Of a stretch of DNA of 26,950 nucleotides, positions 1-7,965 are shown piece after piece (position 1 is the stretch's first letter; each line of letters opens with the position of its first letter). The translations under genes and the position numbers were made by a program. This stretch comes from DASYAE01 sp036501535 (GTDB lineage: Bacteria > Actinomycetota > Actinomycetes > Streptomycetales > Catenulisporaceae): the NCBI GenBank assembly GCA_036501535.1, contig DASYAE010000271.1, positions 1 to 26,950 of the forward strand. Direction: 5' to 3'. The notes beneath the pieces are model-generated. The model made no database searches, was not told the origin of the DNA, and worked only from the letters and a program-made list of their open reading frames with translations.

Positions 1-2
1 TG

Positions 3-3000
3 CGCTTGCTCCTCGCCGACCCTTCTGCCGACGTCGAGAGACGCGTCACAGCGGCCGTCACCCTCGGCGAACTCGGCACCGAAGCCCATGCGGATGCGGT
101 CGCCCGCCTTCGGTCGATCCTCGACGACCCGACAACATCGAATCCCGACCTCCGCTTCACCGCCGCCAGTCTGGCCGAGATCGATCCCGAGTCCGAATCC
201 CTCGCCGCCACGGTCCTGCGTGGAATCATGCGCAGGACGGGCCATAACGACTATCAACAACAATGGACGGCGCTCACGCTCGGCCGCCTCGGCGCACCCT
301 ACGTGGACGAAGCGGCGGCCCTCCTCACAGAGATCGTCGTCAACCAGACGCTCAGCGTCCGCCTTCGGTACGACGCGGCAGCAGGGCTTGCCGAGTTGGA
401 GCCTGTCTTCGCACCGATCGCGGCTGGACATCTACTTCACATGCTGGCCATGCCGACCACCCCTCATGACGCCGTATCAAGTGTCGTCTCCCGTCTTGTC
501 GCGCTCGGTCCCGCCTACCGGGACGAGGCCGTCGCGCACCTGAGGAACGTGCTCGCGGATCCGACCACTGATGCGAGCGACCTGCGCTGGACGGCTGAGT
601 CCCTGTCCGAGCTGGGAGTGGAGTTCCACGACGAGGTGGTCGAGGTATATCGGCAGGTGGCCTCGGACGTCCTCGCCGACGAAGACGACCGCTTCCAGGC
701 TCTCGCGCAACTCGCCGAACTCGGCCCCGGCCACCGGACCGAAGCCATCACCCTGCTCAGCGGCATCGCGACCGATTACGCAACCGAGCCGGAAAGCCGG
801 ACCGGGGCCGCGCGCACTCTCATAGAGCTGAGCCCCCGGCTCCATGGCACCGCGGCGCAGGCACTCCGGTCCGTCATGACGGACGCCTCCCTCGACAGCG
901 AAGTCCGTTTGGATGCCGCCATCTCACTCGCGGGTCTCGGTCACCGCTTTCACCCCGAGATCGCCACGGTGCTTCACGATCTGCTCGGCGACACGGCGGC
1001 AGGCGTGCCACAGAAAGACATGTATCGGCTGGCCCAACTGGGATCAGACTTTCGCGATCAAGTCGTGCCGGCACTACGAGAGTCGCTCCATGACCCGCTG
1101 TGCGACTCATATGACCGCGCCTTCGCGGCGAGGCAGATCCTCGATCTCGATCCGACCAGGCGACACGAGGTCGTCGAGGTGCTGCAAGCGATGCTCCACG
1201 GCGATTTCCAGGTCCAGTCCGGCCTGGTCCACATCGCCGCGATGCTGGCCTCGCTCGGCGCCGACGGCCGGCAACGCGTCGTGACCATCATCCGGGCACG
1301 TCTACAAGACAGCCAGACAGACATCGAACTTCGCAGGTCCCTAGCGGAAGCGCTCGCGGCTCTCGGGGACGACTACCACGCCGAAGCCACGACCGCACTC
1401 CATACGATCCTCGCCGATCCGGCCGCCGATTTCAGGCTGCGCGAAAGCGTGATGAGTGTGCTCAGCAAACTCAAACCCGAGTCCGCCGCCACGATCGCCG
1501 CCGAATTCCACGCCGTGGTCGGCGATACACGCGCCTACTTGCAACCGTGGACTCGCTTGGGGACACTTCTCGCCAACCGGAGTCCTGATCATCGAGGCGA
1601 GGTCGTCTCGGCGCTTCGAGCCGTGATCGCCGATCCGATGCGCGATGGCAGTGACTGCAGTGCTGCCGCCGTCACGCTCGGCCGGCTCGGTCAGGAGTTC
1701 CGAGACGAGGCCGCCGCAGAACTGCGTCGTCTTGTCTGCGATCGTGACCAGTCTTCCTACATCCGCGTGCAAGCCGCACAGGAACTGGTCGGGCTGCTTC
1801 GCGCGGGCCAGCCGGAGGCGACGACCTGCCTTCTGGAGATCGTCGCCGATCCCTGCGTCAGTGTCCAGATCCGCTGCCAGGCCGGAGAGCAGCTGGTCGA
1901 TCTGGATCGGCGGCATCGGTCGCAGGTCGTACGCCGATTCAGAAGCCTCTTGACCGGACCGTGTACCTCGCACGTGGATGCACTCGCCGTCGCCGGGAGC
2001 CTGCGCCGACTCAACGCCATCGTCGAGCGAGAGAGACATCTCACAGCCGTCGCCGTAGCGAACGACCCGACGGCACCACCGTCAGCCCGACGTGCGGCCG
2101 CTCTCGAAATACAGGCTGATCGCTACCAGGACAAAGCGCTCAACCTCCTGCGTGCTCTGCTATGGGATCGGACAGCCCCCATGTGGTCGCGCATCCCAGC
2201 CACATTCCAGTTGGCCGGCGCGGCAGTGCCGCTCATGAACGATGTCGAGGCAGCGTTACGCGAGGTGCTGACCGGCGCGGAGTTCGCCACGTCGGACAAG
2301 CTGGACGCACTGCGGGAACTGGGGCAGCTCAGCACCCCACATCGAGAGAACGCCACGTCCATGGCACGCGCGATGATCGACAGTTCGGAACCCACCTGCA
2401 GCACGTCCGCCGCGGCGCTGAACGTCCTCGCGGATTTCGGCGGACAGTATCTGCACCAGGCATGGGAGATCGCAGACCGGATCCTGCTCGACGACATCCG
2501 ACCTGCGCGGGCACGGCTGGCAGCGGCACAAGCCGGCCTGCGCGGCAGACAACCCCGCTCAGCAGCAGTCGACTACCTGAGACAAGCCACGCGGACCGAT
2601 CCTCGGGCCGCCCTGCGTGTCGACGCGGCAACCGCGCTCGTGGAACTCGGACCGTCATGGCGCATCGAGGCGGTCGATGAACTTCGGAGGCTGGTTCGCG
2701 ACCCTGACACCAACCCGTACGCACGCCAGAAGGCAGCCGGCCCTCTCGCTCGCTGGAGCCTGCCCGACCGTACCGCGGCGATTGCCACTCTCGACGATCT
2801 CGCCGGAAACCCGACGGCTCCCCCGGCCCTGCGATGGCGCGCGGCCAAAGCACTCGCACGGCATGGCATGACCCATGGTCACGCAGCCGTCACCCACTTA
2901 TGCACCCTGATGAACGACCCGGACGCCCCCGCATCGGCGCGCATCCGAGCCGCCGAAATAGCAGTCGAACTTGATCCCAGCCACATCGCAGCAGCGACCC

Positions 3001-3377
3001 GAGTCCTACGCGACCTCGCCAAGCCCGCCGCACATCGCCCCGCGATCCGCTGCCAGGCACTGACCACCCTCGGCGAACTCGGCATCGGATTCGTCGACGA
3101 CGCCGTCGCAGGACTCCGCGACCTCGCCCGCGACGAAACCATAGGACCGACAGCTCAGCGGCACGCCGCCGAAGCAATGGCCCGGCTCCACCGCGACATG
3201 ACCGATGAAGCCGCCCTTATCATCCGTGCGATCGTGCGATCAGCCACCACGCCCCCACACATCCGATGGCGTGCTGCGCGTGTACTCGCCCGCCTCAGCC
3301 CAACCTGCCGCGACGAAGCCCTCGACCAGCTCGCCGCCCTCGCGTCAATGCCATGGGATGGCCGCAGCGGCCGGTAA
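3..3377 (+). CDS. HEAT-repeat scaffold protein, 5' end outside the window
   Basis: The reading frame is already open at the first bases, so the true start and any N-terminal domain lie outside the window; the TTG at 6 is only the first possible start seen. About 1,120 residues are made almost entirely of tandem units of about 36 residues, each of the pattern L-R-x-I-L-x-D-P, a short gap, R-x-x-A-A-x-x-L-x-x-L-G-P, then a second helix ending in A-L or V-L. I count about 31 units. This is the two-helix HEAT/armadillo-like solenoid, usually a protein-binding surface. No catalytic motif, signal peptide or membrane segment is seen. In actinomycetes such long solenoids are often the C-terminal sensor of multidomain proteins (NACHT/STAND NTPases or peptidases), but the part that would show this is missing. 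The stop codon lies inside a 19-bp repeat that recurs at 4016. The frame is certain; the function is not. Confidence 0.85.
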   Translation, partial: RLLLADPSADVERRVTAAVTLGELGTEAHADAVARLRSILDDPTTSNPDLRFTAASLAEIDPESESLAATVLRGIMRRTGHNDYQQQWTALTLGRLGAPYVDEAAALLTEIVVNQTLSVRLRYDAAAGLAELEPVFAPIAAGHLLHMLAMPTTPHDAVSSVVSRLVALGPAYRDEAVAHLRNVLADPTTDASDLRWTAESLSELGVEFHDEVVEVYRQVASDVLADEDDRFQALAQLAELGPGHRTEAITLLSGIATDYATEPESRTGAARTLIELSPRLHGTAAQALRSVMTDASLDSEVRLDAAISLAGLGHRFHPEIATVLHDLLGDTAAGVPQKDMYRLAQLGSDFRDQVVPALRESLHDPLCDSYDRAFAARQILDLDPTRRHEVVEVLQAMLHGDFQVQSGLVHIAAMLASLGADGRQRVVTIIRARLQDSQTDIELRRSLAEALAALGDDYHAEATTALHTILADPAADFRLRESVMSVLSKLKPESAATIAAEFHAVVGDTRAYLQPWTRLGTLLANRSPDHRGEVVSALRAVIADPMRDGSDCSAAAVTLGRLGQEFRDEAAAELRRLVCDRDQSSYIRVQAAQELVGLLRAGQPEATTCLLEIVADPCVSVQIRCQAGEQLVDLDRRHRSQVVRRFRSLLTGPCTSHVDALAVAGSLRRLNAIVERERHLTAVAVANDPTAPPSARRAAALEIQADRYQDKALNLLRALLWDRTAPMWSRIPATFQLAGAAVPLMNDVEAALREVLTGAEFATSDKLDALRELGQLSTPHRENATSMARAMIDSSEPTCSTSAAALNVLADFGGQYLHQAWEIADRILLDDIRPARARLAAAQAGLRGRQPRSAAVDYLRQATRTDPRAALRVDAATALVELGPSWRIEAVDELRRLVRDPDTNPYARQKAAGPLARWSLPDRTAAIATLDDLAGNPTAPPALRWRAAKALARHGMTHGHAAVTHLCTLMNDPDAPASARIRAAEIAVELDPSHIAAATRVLRDLAKPAAHRPAIRCQALTTLGELGIGFVDDAVAGLRDLARDETIGPTAQRHAAEAMARLHRDMTDEAALIIRAIVRSATTPPHIRWRAARVLARLSPTCRDEALDQLAALASMPWDGRSGR

Positions 3378-3379
3378 AC
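3361..3379 (+). repeat. 19-bp direct repeat, copy 1
   Basis: GCCGCAGCGGCCGGTAAAC occurs here and again, without mismatch, at 4016-4034. This copy includes the last codons and the TAA stop of the HEAT-repeat gene. Flanking bases differ on both sides of the two copies, so the identity ends sharply at 19 bp. The pair brackets the minus-strand gene at 3386-3931. Confidence 0.9.
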
Positions 3380-3385
3380 ACGCCG

Positions 3386-3931
3386 CTAGGCGAAGGAGCG
3401 CCGCTCAAAGCTGATCCCGCCGCGGTCGGCCATCCGCAGCACCCGCTTACCGTAGCGCGGCGGCCGGCGCAGGTAGAGGGTGAAGTCCCACGCGCTGAAC
3501 CTCAGGTCGAAGCGGTCGCCCTCCAGGTGGTACAGCCTCTCACTGCGAGGGACCGTCGGCCCCAACTGGTGCAGGCTCCTCATTTGCAGCGGCAGCCAGA
3601 CCGCGCGCAGATCGCCGGATATCGACACCACGCAGTCGAAGACCAGCGTGGCCGGCGAAACCCAGAACTTGACGTCCCGGTAGGGCACCTGCGTCTCGAC
3701 TCGGCGCACGATGAAGTCCAGGTCGACGTGCAGCCTCAGGGCCGACGGCGCGGTGTCGTCGATGTCGTCCTGCTCTAGGAACTCCTCCGGGGTCAGGTCG
3801 TCGGGCGGGCCTTCGTCGTCGGTGACGGAGAGGGCGTGGATCTGGCACGCGTCCCACGACATTGCCTCGAGGTCGGCATCGGTCCAGGTGGCCTTGCTCA
3901 AGCCTGACTCGGGATGCACCGCCGTCTGCAT
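3386..3931 (-). CDS. Protein of unknown function (181 aa)
   Basis: I do not recognise a family. The product is soluble and acidic in its first half (runs of D and E around residues 35-60) and more basic and aromatic towards the end, with the C-terminal pattern LYLRR-PRYGKRVLRMADRGG. No signal peptide or membrane segment is seen. The open frame reaches further upstream, but that stretch is arginine/alanine-rich and looks like read-through. The ATG at 3931 is chosen because a promoter-like element ends six bases before it, which predicts a leaderless transcript, and because no Shine-Dalgarno sequence precedes this ATG or the in-frame one at 3958. The gene points against both neighbours and sits between two copies of a 19-bp direct repeat, so it may have arrived as a unit. 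Confidence 0.7.
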   Translation of the reverse strand: MQTAVHPESGLSKATWTDADLEAMSWDACQIHALSVTDDEGPPDDLTPEEFLEQDDIDDTAPSALRLHVDLDFIVRRVETQVPYRDVKFWVSPATLVFDCVVSISGDLRAVWLPLQMRSLHQLGPTVPRSERLYHLEGDRFDLRFSAWDFTLYLRRPPRYGKRVLRMADRGGISFERRSFA

Positions 3932-3937
3932 AGGGCA

Positions 3938-3965
3938 AGTATCGACCAGCACGAGCATGTCGCAA
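3938..3965 (-). promoter_or_regulatory. Predicted promoter giving a leaderless mRNA
   Basis: Reading the minus strand, TTGCGA (3965-3960) is followed after 16 bp by GATACT (3943-3938), a fair match to the actinomycete sigma-70-type -35 and -10 boxes. Six bases then separate the -10 box from the ATG at 3931, so transcription would start at or next to the A of the start codon. The missing ribosome binding site fits this. It is a prediction from spacing and motif only. Confidence 0.5.
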
Positions 3966-4015
3966 TGGGTGTAGGCCCGACGTGTTCGCCGTCTGCGACG
4001 TGGTGGCGCCGCAGC

Positions 4016-4034
4016 GCCGCAGCGGCCGGTAAAC
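4016..4034 (+). repeat. 19-bp direct repeat, copy 2
   Basis: This is the second perfect copy of GCCGCAGCGGCCGGTAAAC, 655 bp downstream of the first. Here it runs into CCGG, so that CCGGT-AA-ACCGG forms a small inverted repeat not present at copy 1. It lies just upstream of the GNAT gene. Confidence 0.9.
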
Positions 4035-4058
4035 CGGTGGCGCGGCGAGCGCGGTCTG

Positions 4059-5072
4059 ATGTGTGCTGATCGGATGCATCTCAGGAGAATCGATCCGGCC
4101 GCGGTCCCGGCCGACTTAGCAGCCATTCTGCCGGTGTGGCGCAGCGCGCTCTCGGATGCGCTTCCGGGGTTGCCCATGGCTGGTGAGGACCGACTTCGGA
4201 CTGCGGTGACGGCGACCGACCATTCGGAAAAGGTGTGCCTTGCGGCGTTTCCCGAGGCGCATGCATCGGACGCTGTCGGTATGGCGATATACACAGCGTC
4301 CACGGCAGTGAATCTCGATGCCTGCCGCTTGTTGCTGCTGGTCGCTCCGCAAGCACATCGCCGAGGCGTGGGTACCGCGCTGTTCCAAGCGCAGCTGCGC
4401 CAGGCCGCGGAAGCCGGGCGTCAGCGGCTGATCACGCAAGGGCCCGTCAGCGATTCCATGGTCGGATTCGCGCGGCGGCACGGCGGCAAGCGGGTTGACC
4501 GGGATATTATGTCAATACTCGATATCCGCGCGCTCGACGTGCCGGCCTTCGAGGGCTGGGCCGCGCCCGACGCGAAGAACCGGACCTACCGCGTGCGCCA
4601 CTGGGATGACCGCTGCCCTGACGAGCTGGCGGCGACGTTCTGTCGTGCCGCCGATGCGATGGCTGATGCGCCGACGAATTCGACCCTGCAACGCATGTCG
4701 TCCAGCGTCGAGCGTCTGCGTGCCGACGAGCAGCGTTTCGCGCACCTCGGCGTCCGCCGGTTCGTGACAGCAGCGCTCGACGATACCGACACGGTCGCCG
4801 GCTACACCCTCACCGGAGTGGTTCGCGGCGAACCGGCGATGGCGCAGGTCTGGAACTCCGTGGTCCTTCGTTCGCACCGTGGCCACGGTCTGGGCCTGCG
4901 GCTCAAGGCGGCGGCCGCACTGCGGCTGCGCGCATCGCAGCCCGCGGTCCAGTGCATCACCACGGTCAACAACGAGGACAACGAGCCGATGCTGCGCATC
5001 AACCGGGCCCTCGGCTACCGGAAACTCACCGACTGGCTGACCTACGAATACCCGGTTCCGGTCCCGCAGTGA
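4059..5072 (+). CDS. Tandem-domain GNAT-family N-acetyltransferase
   Basis: The 337-residue product has two GNAT folds in a row. The first shows acetyl-CoA-binding motif A at residues 93-106 (LLLVAP...RRGVGT). The second shows the same motif at 266-279 (VWNSVVL...RGHGLG), followed by the typical N-N-E-D-N-E-P-M-L-R-I-N-x-x-L-G-Y ending (about 304-321). Proteins of this family transfer an acetyl group from acetyl-CoA to an amine; the acceptor cannot be read from the sequence. Two-domain actinobacterial GNATs include mycothiol synthase MshD, but I see no specific reason to call it that. ATG 4059 is used; ATG 4074 is an in-frame alternative and neither has a clear ribosome binding site. Codon 20 is TTA, rare in such genomes. 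The gene converges on the next one with a 22-bp gap. Confidence 0.85.
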   Translation: MCADRMHLRRIDPAAVPADLAAILPVWRSALSDALPGLPMAGEDRLRTAVTATDHSEKVCLAAFPEAHASDAVGMAIYTASTAVNLDACRLLLLVAPQAHRRGVGTALFQAQLRQAAEAGRQRLITQGPVSDSMVGFARRHGGKRVDRDIMSILDIRALDVPAFEGWAAPDAKNRTYRVRHWDDRCPDELAATFCRAADAMADAPTNSTLQRMSSSVERLRADEQRFAHLGVRRFVTAALDDTDTVAGYTLTGVVRGEPAMAQVWNSVVLRSHRGHGLGLRLKAAAALRLRASQPAVQCITTVNNEDNEPMLRINRALGYRKLTDWLTYEYPVPVPQ

Positions 5073-5094
5073 CCTGCTCGCACCAGTGCGGCTG

Positions 5095-5760
5095 TCAGCG
5101 CATTGTCTGGCGCTCGCGCAGGACGGCGACCCCGTCGCCCTCGAGTTCGTCGCAGTAGAGCGCGCGCCCGGCCATGGCCATGACCAGTGCCAGGGTGCTG
5201 CCGGACACCTCCGGCCCGGCGCCGGCGGCGAACGGGCCGTCGGTGGCCGCCAGCCGCAGGCCGTCGGCGCGCTTCCTGGTGCTGACCGGAAGATCAGAGC
5301 CCTGGTAGTACTCGGCGACGGCGGTCAGGGTGCCGACGGGGTGGCCACGCTCGATGCCGAGCGGCCGGCGGATGTCCTCGCCGTGCACGACGGTCTCGCC
5401 GAGCATCGCCGTGACCGGAACCGGCGGCTTGGTCGTGCTGGTGATCACCCGGCGGAATCGGGCGAGCGTCTCGGCCGGCGTGGCGCCCATCTGCTCGGCG
5501 AGGCGCATGGCGACGTTCCGCTCGAAGTCGAATCGGCAGCGGATGACACCCGCCATCCACCGCACCGGGTTGAGGCTGGCGCCCGCGGTCATGTGCGCGA
5601 GCACCTCGCGGACGGTGAACTGGTCGCACAGCGATCGGGCTGTCCACTGCTGCTCGGCCAGCTGCGCGAGGTCGGCGGCCAGGGCGGAGCGCTCGGCGTG
5701 GATCAGCGACCAGGTGCCGTTCGGGGGCCGGCGGTCGGTCGCGGGTGTCGGTGAGGTCAT
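5095..5760 (-). CDS. Mycothiol-dependent maleylpyruvate isomerase-like protein (DinB fold)
   Basis: The 221-residue protein carries the N-terminal signature of the actinobacterial MDMPI/DinB-like family: W39, then SLCDQFTVREVLAH at 43-56, and later GETVVHGEDIRRPLG at 121-135. H56, E122 and H126 fit the metal-binding His-Glu-His set of the family. Members are metal-dependent, often mycothiol-using transferases or isomerases; the substrate is unknown. AGGAGC stands nine bases before the ATG. The gene lies 45 bp downstream of the membrane-protein gene on the same strand, so they are probably co-transcribed. Confidence 0.8.
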   Translation of the reverse strand: MTSPTPATDRRPPNGTWSLIHAERSALAADLAQLAEQQWTARSLCDQFTVREVLAHMTAGASLNPVRWMAGVIRCRFDFERNVAMRLAEQMGATPAETLARFRRVITSTTKPPVPVTAMLGETVVHGEDIRRPLGIERGHPVGTLTAVAEYYQGSDLPVSTRKRADGLRLAATDGPFAAGAGPEVSGSTLALVMAMAGRALYCDELEGDGVAVLRERQTMR

Positions 5761-5805
5761 ACGGGCGATGCTCCTGTGCAGTAGTCGGGCGGGCGGCGGG
5801 GATCC

Positions 5806-6372
5806 CTAGGCGTGGTCGAGGACGGTCGGTCTTCCATGTTCATCGGTGAGACCGCCCTCCCGGCGCAGAATCGTCGCTGTTGCGCGAGATTTCCTCCGTC
5901 CGGCCGCAGGCGAGCACCGTCGAGGTCGGCGGAGGGCCGGAAGTCCCGCGGCGGCGAGCAGCAGCAGGACGGCGACCTCCGTCAGGATGCTGAGGATCGC
6001 TTGGGGCGCGGGCTGCAGGCCGTGTTCGGTGAATCCGAATACTCCGACGGTGCGCGAGGCGACGAAGCCGGCGAGGGCGCCGAGTGTGGCACCGGCCGCG
6101 GCGAGACGGATCAGAAGCGGCGGCCGGGCGACGACAGAGGCAAGCAGCAGGAGGGAGAACGCGAAGGAGACCGCCGCTTGGAGTAGAAACAAGACACCGA
6201 CGACATGGATGATCCGGTAGCCGTCGAGGTAGAGCTGCGCGTGGATGAAACCGCTGCCGGCCAGAGCGGCCGCAGCGGCGACGTTCGCCACGCGAAACAC
6301 CGCGCCGCCCGGGTTTCCGCCGGCTGTCAGCCTCCTGACGGTCGTCCCGTATCTAGTGAGCATGCTCGTCAT
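5806..6372 (-). CDS. Small four-helix membrane protein of unknown function
   Basis: The 188-residue product has four strongly hydrophobic stretches (around residues 27-46, 54-78, 84-105 and 124-145), then an arginine-rich cytoplasmic-looking tail of about 40 residues. There is no signal peptide beyond the first helix and no recognised catalytic motif. The start at 6372 is supported by GGAGGT a few bases upstream; an ATG three codons further on is spaced less well. It is the first gene of a minus-strand pair with the MDMPI-like gene and faces the 545-bp gene-free region. I cannot assign a family. Confidence 0.75.
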   Translation of the reverse strand: MTSMLTRYGTTVRRLTAGGNPGGAVFRVANVAAAAALAGSGFIHAQLYLDGYRIIHVVGVLFLLQAAVSFAFSLLLLASVVARPPLLIRLAAAGATLGALAGFVASRTVGVFGFTEHGLQPAPQAILSILTEVAVLLLLAAAGLPALRRPRRCSPAAGRRKSRATATILRREGGLTDEHGRPTVLDHA

Positions 6373-6600
6373 GCCGACCTCCGATCAGCCGGCGCAGCGG
6401 CCGTATCTCGTTCTCATTGATGACACGCAGCGGTGTGGACACTGAGGAACACGACGACGGGATTGGTGAAGGCGTATGAGCAGTGCCGGGCCGTGTTCGC
6501 GTGGGCGGGGGTTGGAGGTCACGGGACCGGCCTTTCGTCGTCATCGGCGTCGTCTCGTCGTCGGCGTGTCGCTGTCGCCTGCGCCACGAGATACGGGCCC

Positions 6601-6646
6601 GGGTTACATCGCGGTCACCCCGATCGTGGTGATGCTGTTGTAACCC
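6601..6646. promoter_or_regulatory. Three-part inverted repeat, possible operator
   Basis: Three pairs of arms share one centre at 6623.5: outer GGGTTACA (6601-6608) with TGTAACCC (6639-6646), middle TCACC (6615-6619) with GGTGA (6628-6632), and central CGATCG (6621-6626). A further TGTAACC lies at 6664-6670, 25 bp after the outer right arm. Concentric symmetry with unmatched spacers is more typical of a protein-binding site than of a terminator. The binding protein is unknown. Confidence 0.45.
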
Positions 6647-6678
6647 CGGTCCGTATTCCTCGGTGTAACCGGCAGGGA

Positions 6679-6749
6679 GGCCCCGGAATCCCGGCTGGGG
6701 GCCGGGCGAGACGGCCGCACACGGGCTCGACCCCTGTCCGTGTGCGGCC
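6679..6749. other. Two consecutive GC-rich stem-loops
   Basis: GGCCCC (6679-6684) pairs with GGGGCC (6698-6703). Just after it, GGCCGCACACGG (6713-6724) pairs perfectly with CCGTGTGCGGCC (6738-6749) around a 13-base loop. No U-tract follows on either strand. Because the flanking genes diverge, these are not obvious gene-end terminators. They could be part of a structured leader upstream of the LysE gene, or an unannotated small RNA. Confidence 0.4.
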
Positions 6750-6917
6750 CGCGCGCTATCTCCGATCCCCGATACGCGATACCCCTCCCCCACCCCTGCC
6801 CGACTGCGTGACGTCCGCAGTCAATGGCCCGACACCAGGCCGCAGAGTACTGTGACGCCCCGTCGACCGATAGGATCGTCATCGACAAAACCACCTACAT
6901 GTGGAGGTGACGGTCGA

Positions 6918-7541
6918 ATGGTCGACCCGGCGTCGTTCGCCATCTTCGTCGTCGCGGCCCTGGTGATCTGCGTGACGCCGGGGCCTGACATGCTGTACAT
7001 CCTGACCAGGGGAATCAGTCAGGGTACGAAAGCCGGCCTGCTCTCGGCCGTCGGGATGTCGCTCGGCATGATGTGCCACACGACCCTGGTCGTCCTCGGG
7101 CTCGCAGCGCTGCTGCGCTCCTCGAGCGTCGCCTTCGACGTGCTGCGCTACGCCGGCGCGGCCTACCTTCTGGTGATGGCGTGGCACAGCCTGCGCGACA
7201 GATCGAAGTCCGACCTCGATGCCGACGAGCAGCCGGCGCTCGCGCCCCGCCGCGTCCTGGGCCAGGCGGTCTTCACGAACCTGCTCAATCCGAAGATCGT
7301 CCTGTTCTACCTGGCGTTCCTGCCGCAGTTCGTGCGCACCTCCGGCGGGCACCCCGCGGTCCAACTGCTCGTCCTCGGACTCACGTTCGTCGTGCTGGGC
7401 CTGCTCGTGGACTGCGGCGTGGCGCTCGCGGCAGGCCGGATCGGCCGGTTCCTGAAGCGGCGCGGCGGCGCGCAGGCGTGGCTCAACCGCGTGTCAGGGG
7501 TCGTGTTCATTGGGCTGGCGGCGCGGGTCGCGCTGGGGTGA
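6918..7541 (+). CDS. LysE/RhtB-family amino acid or metabolite exporter
   Basis: The 207-residue inner-membrane protein has the family's N-terminal motif (FVVAALVICVTPGPDMLYIL, about residues 9-28), the glycine-rich second segment (GLLSAVGMSLGMM) and hydrophobic segments consistent with the usual six helices; the length is typical. Relatives export amino acids such as lysine, arginine, homoserine or threonine using the proton gradient; the substrate here is unknown. The ATG at 6918 is preferred over upstream ATG 6852 because GGAGGTGA (6903-6910) ends seven bases before it. The glyoxalase-like gene follows after seven bases, so the two form an operon. Confidence 0.9.
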   Translation: MVDPASFAIFVVAALVICVTPGPDMLYILTRGISQGTKAGLLSAVGMSLGMMCHTTLVVLGLAALLRSSSVAFDVLRYAGAAYLLVMAWHSLRDRSKSDLDADEQPALAPRRVLGQAVFTNLLNPKIVLFYLAFLPQFVRTSGGHPAVQLLVLGLTFVVLGLLVDCGVALAAGRIGRFLKRRGGAQAWLNRVSGVVFIGLAARVALG

Positions 7542-7548
7542 TGTGCGA

Positions 7549-7947
7549 ATGACCAGCAGGTTCATCGAGGTCGTCGTCGACTGCCGGGATCCTGAGGCGC
7601 TCGCCGGGTTCTGGTGCGAGGTGCTCGGCTTCGAGGTGATCGAGCGGCTGCCGCCGGACCGGGTCGAGATCGGCTCCTGGGAGCCGACCGAGGAGGCGGT
7701 GCGGGAGCGGCAGATGCCGCCGACGATGCTGTTCTTCCGGGTGCCCGAGGGCAAGAGCGTCAAGAACCGGCTGCACGTGGACGTGTGCCCGGTGGACCGC
7801 AGCCGGGACGAGGAGGTCGAGCGGCTGCTGCGGCTCGGCGCCAGCCGGGTCGACGTCGGGCAGGGCGAGGCGTCCTGGGTCGTGCTCGCGGACCCGGAGG
7901 GCAACGAGTTCTGCGTGTGCCGGAGCCTCGCGCCCAACCCCGGCTGA
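7549..7947 (+). CDS. VOC-superfamily glyoxalase-like protein
   Basis: The 132-residue protein has the single-module VOC pattern: a first beta strand with VVVDCRDPEALAGFWCEVLGF (about 7-27), a central RLHVDVCP strand, and the closing LADPEGNEFCVC near residue 120. This matches the Glyoxalase_6-type group, found as stand-alone metal-binding or drug-binding proteins; the reaction is not predictable. The gene begins seven bases after the LysE stop and is probably co-translated with it. GTG 7543 is an in-frame alternative start two codons earlier. Its 3' end faces the end of NRPS-1 with an 18-bp gap, so it marks the left border of the NRPS cluster. Confidence 0.85.
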   Translation: MTSRFIEVVVDCRDPEALAGFWCEVLGFEVIERLPPDRVEIGSWEPTEEAVRERQMPPTMLFFRVPEGKSVKNRLHVDVCPVDRSRDEEVERLLRLGASRVDVGQGEASWVVLADPEGNEFCVCRSLAPNPG

Positions 7948-7965
7948 GCCAACATCAGCGCCGGC

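Larger units (their letters stand above)
6373..6917. other. 545-bp gene-free divergent region
   Basis: This region separates the minus-strand membrane-protein gene from the plus-strand LysE gene. Open frames crossing it have poor composition and no ribosome binding site, so I see no gene. It holds a 46-bp three-part inverted repeat (6601-6646) with an extra half site at 6664-6670, and two consecutive stem-loops (6679-6703 and 6713-6749). The ribosome binding site of the LysE gene lies at its right end. Confidence 0.6.

Noticed and set aside
6713..6749. tRNA-like T-arm (ACGGG, seven-base loop, CCTGT) inside the hairpin
   Set aside because: No matching acceptor, D or anticodon arms upstream; explained by the perfect 12-bp stem.
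6353..6793. A minus-strand 146-codon frame and a plus-strand 140-codon frame in the gene-free region
   Set aside because: No ribosome binding site, atypical composition, and both run through the inverted repeat and hairpins.
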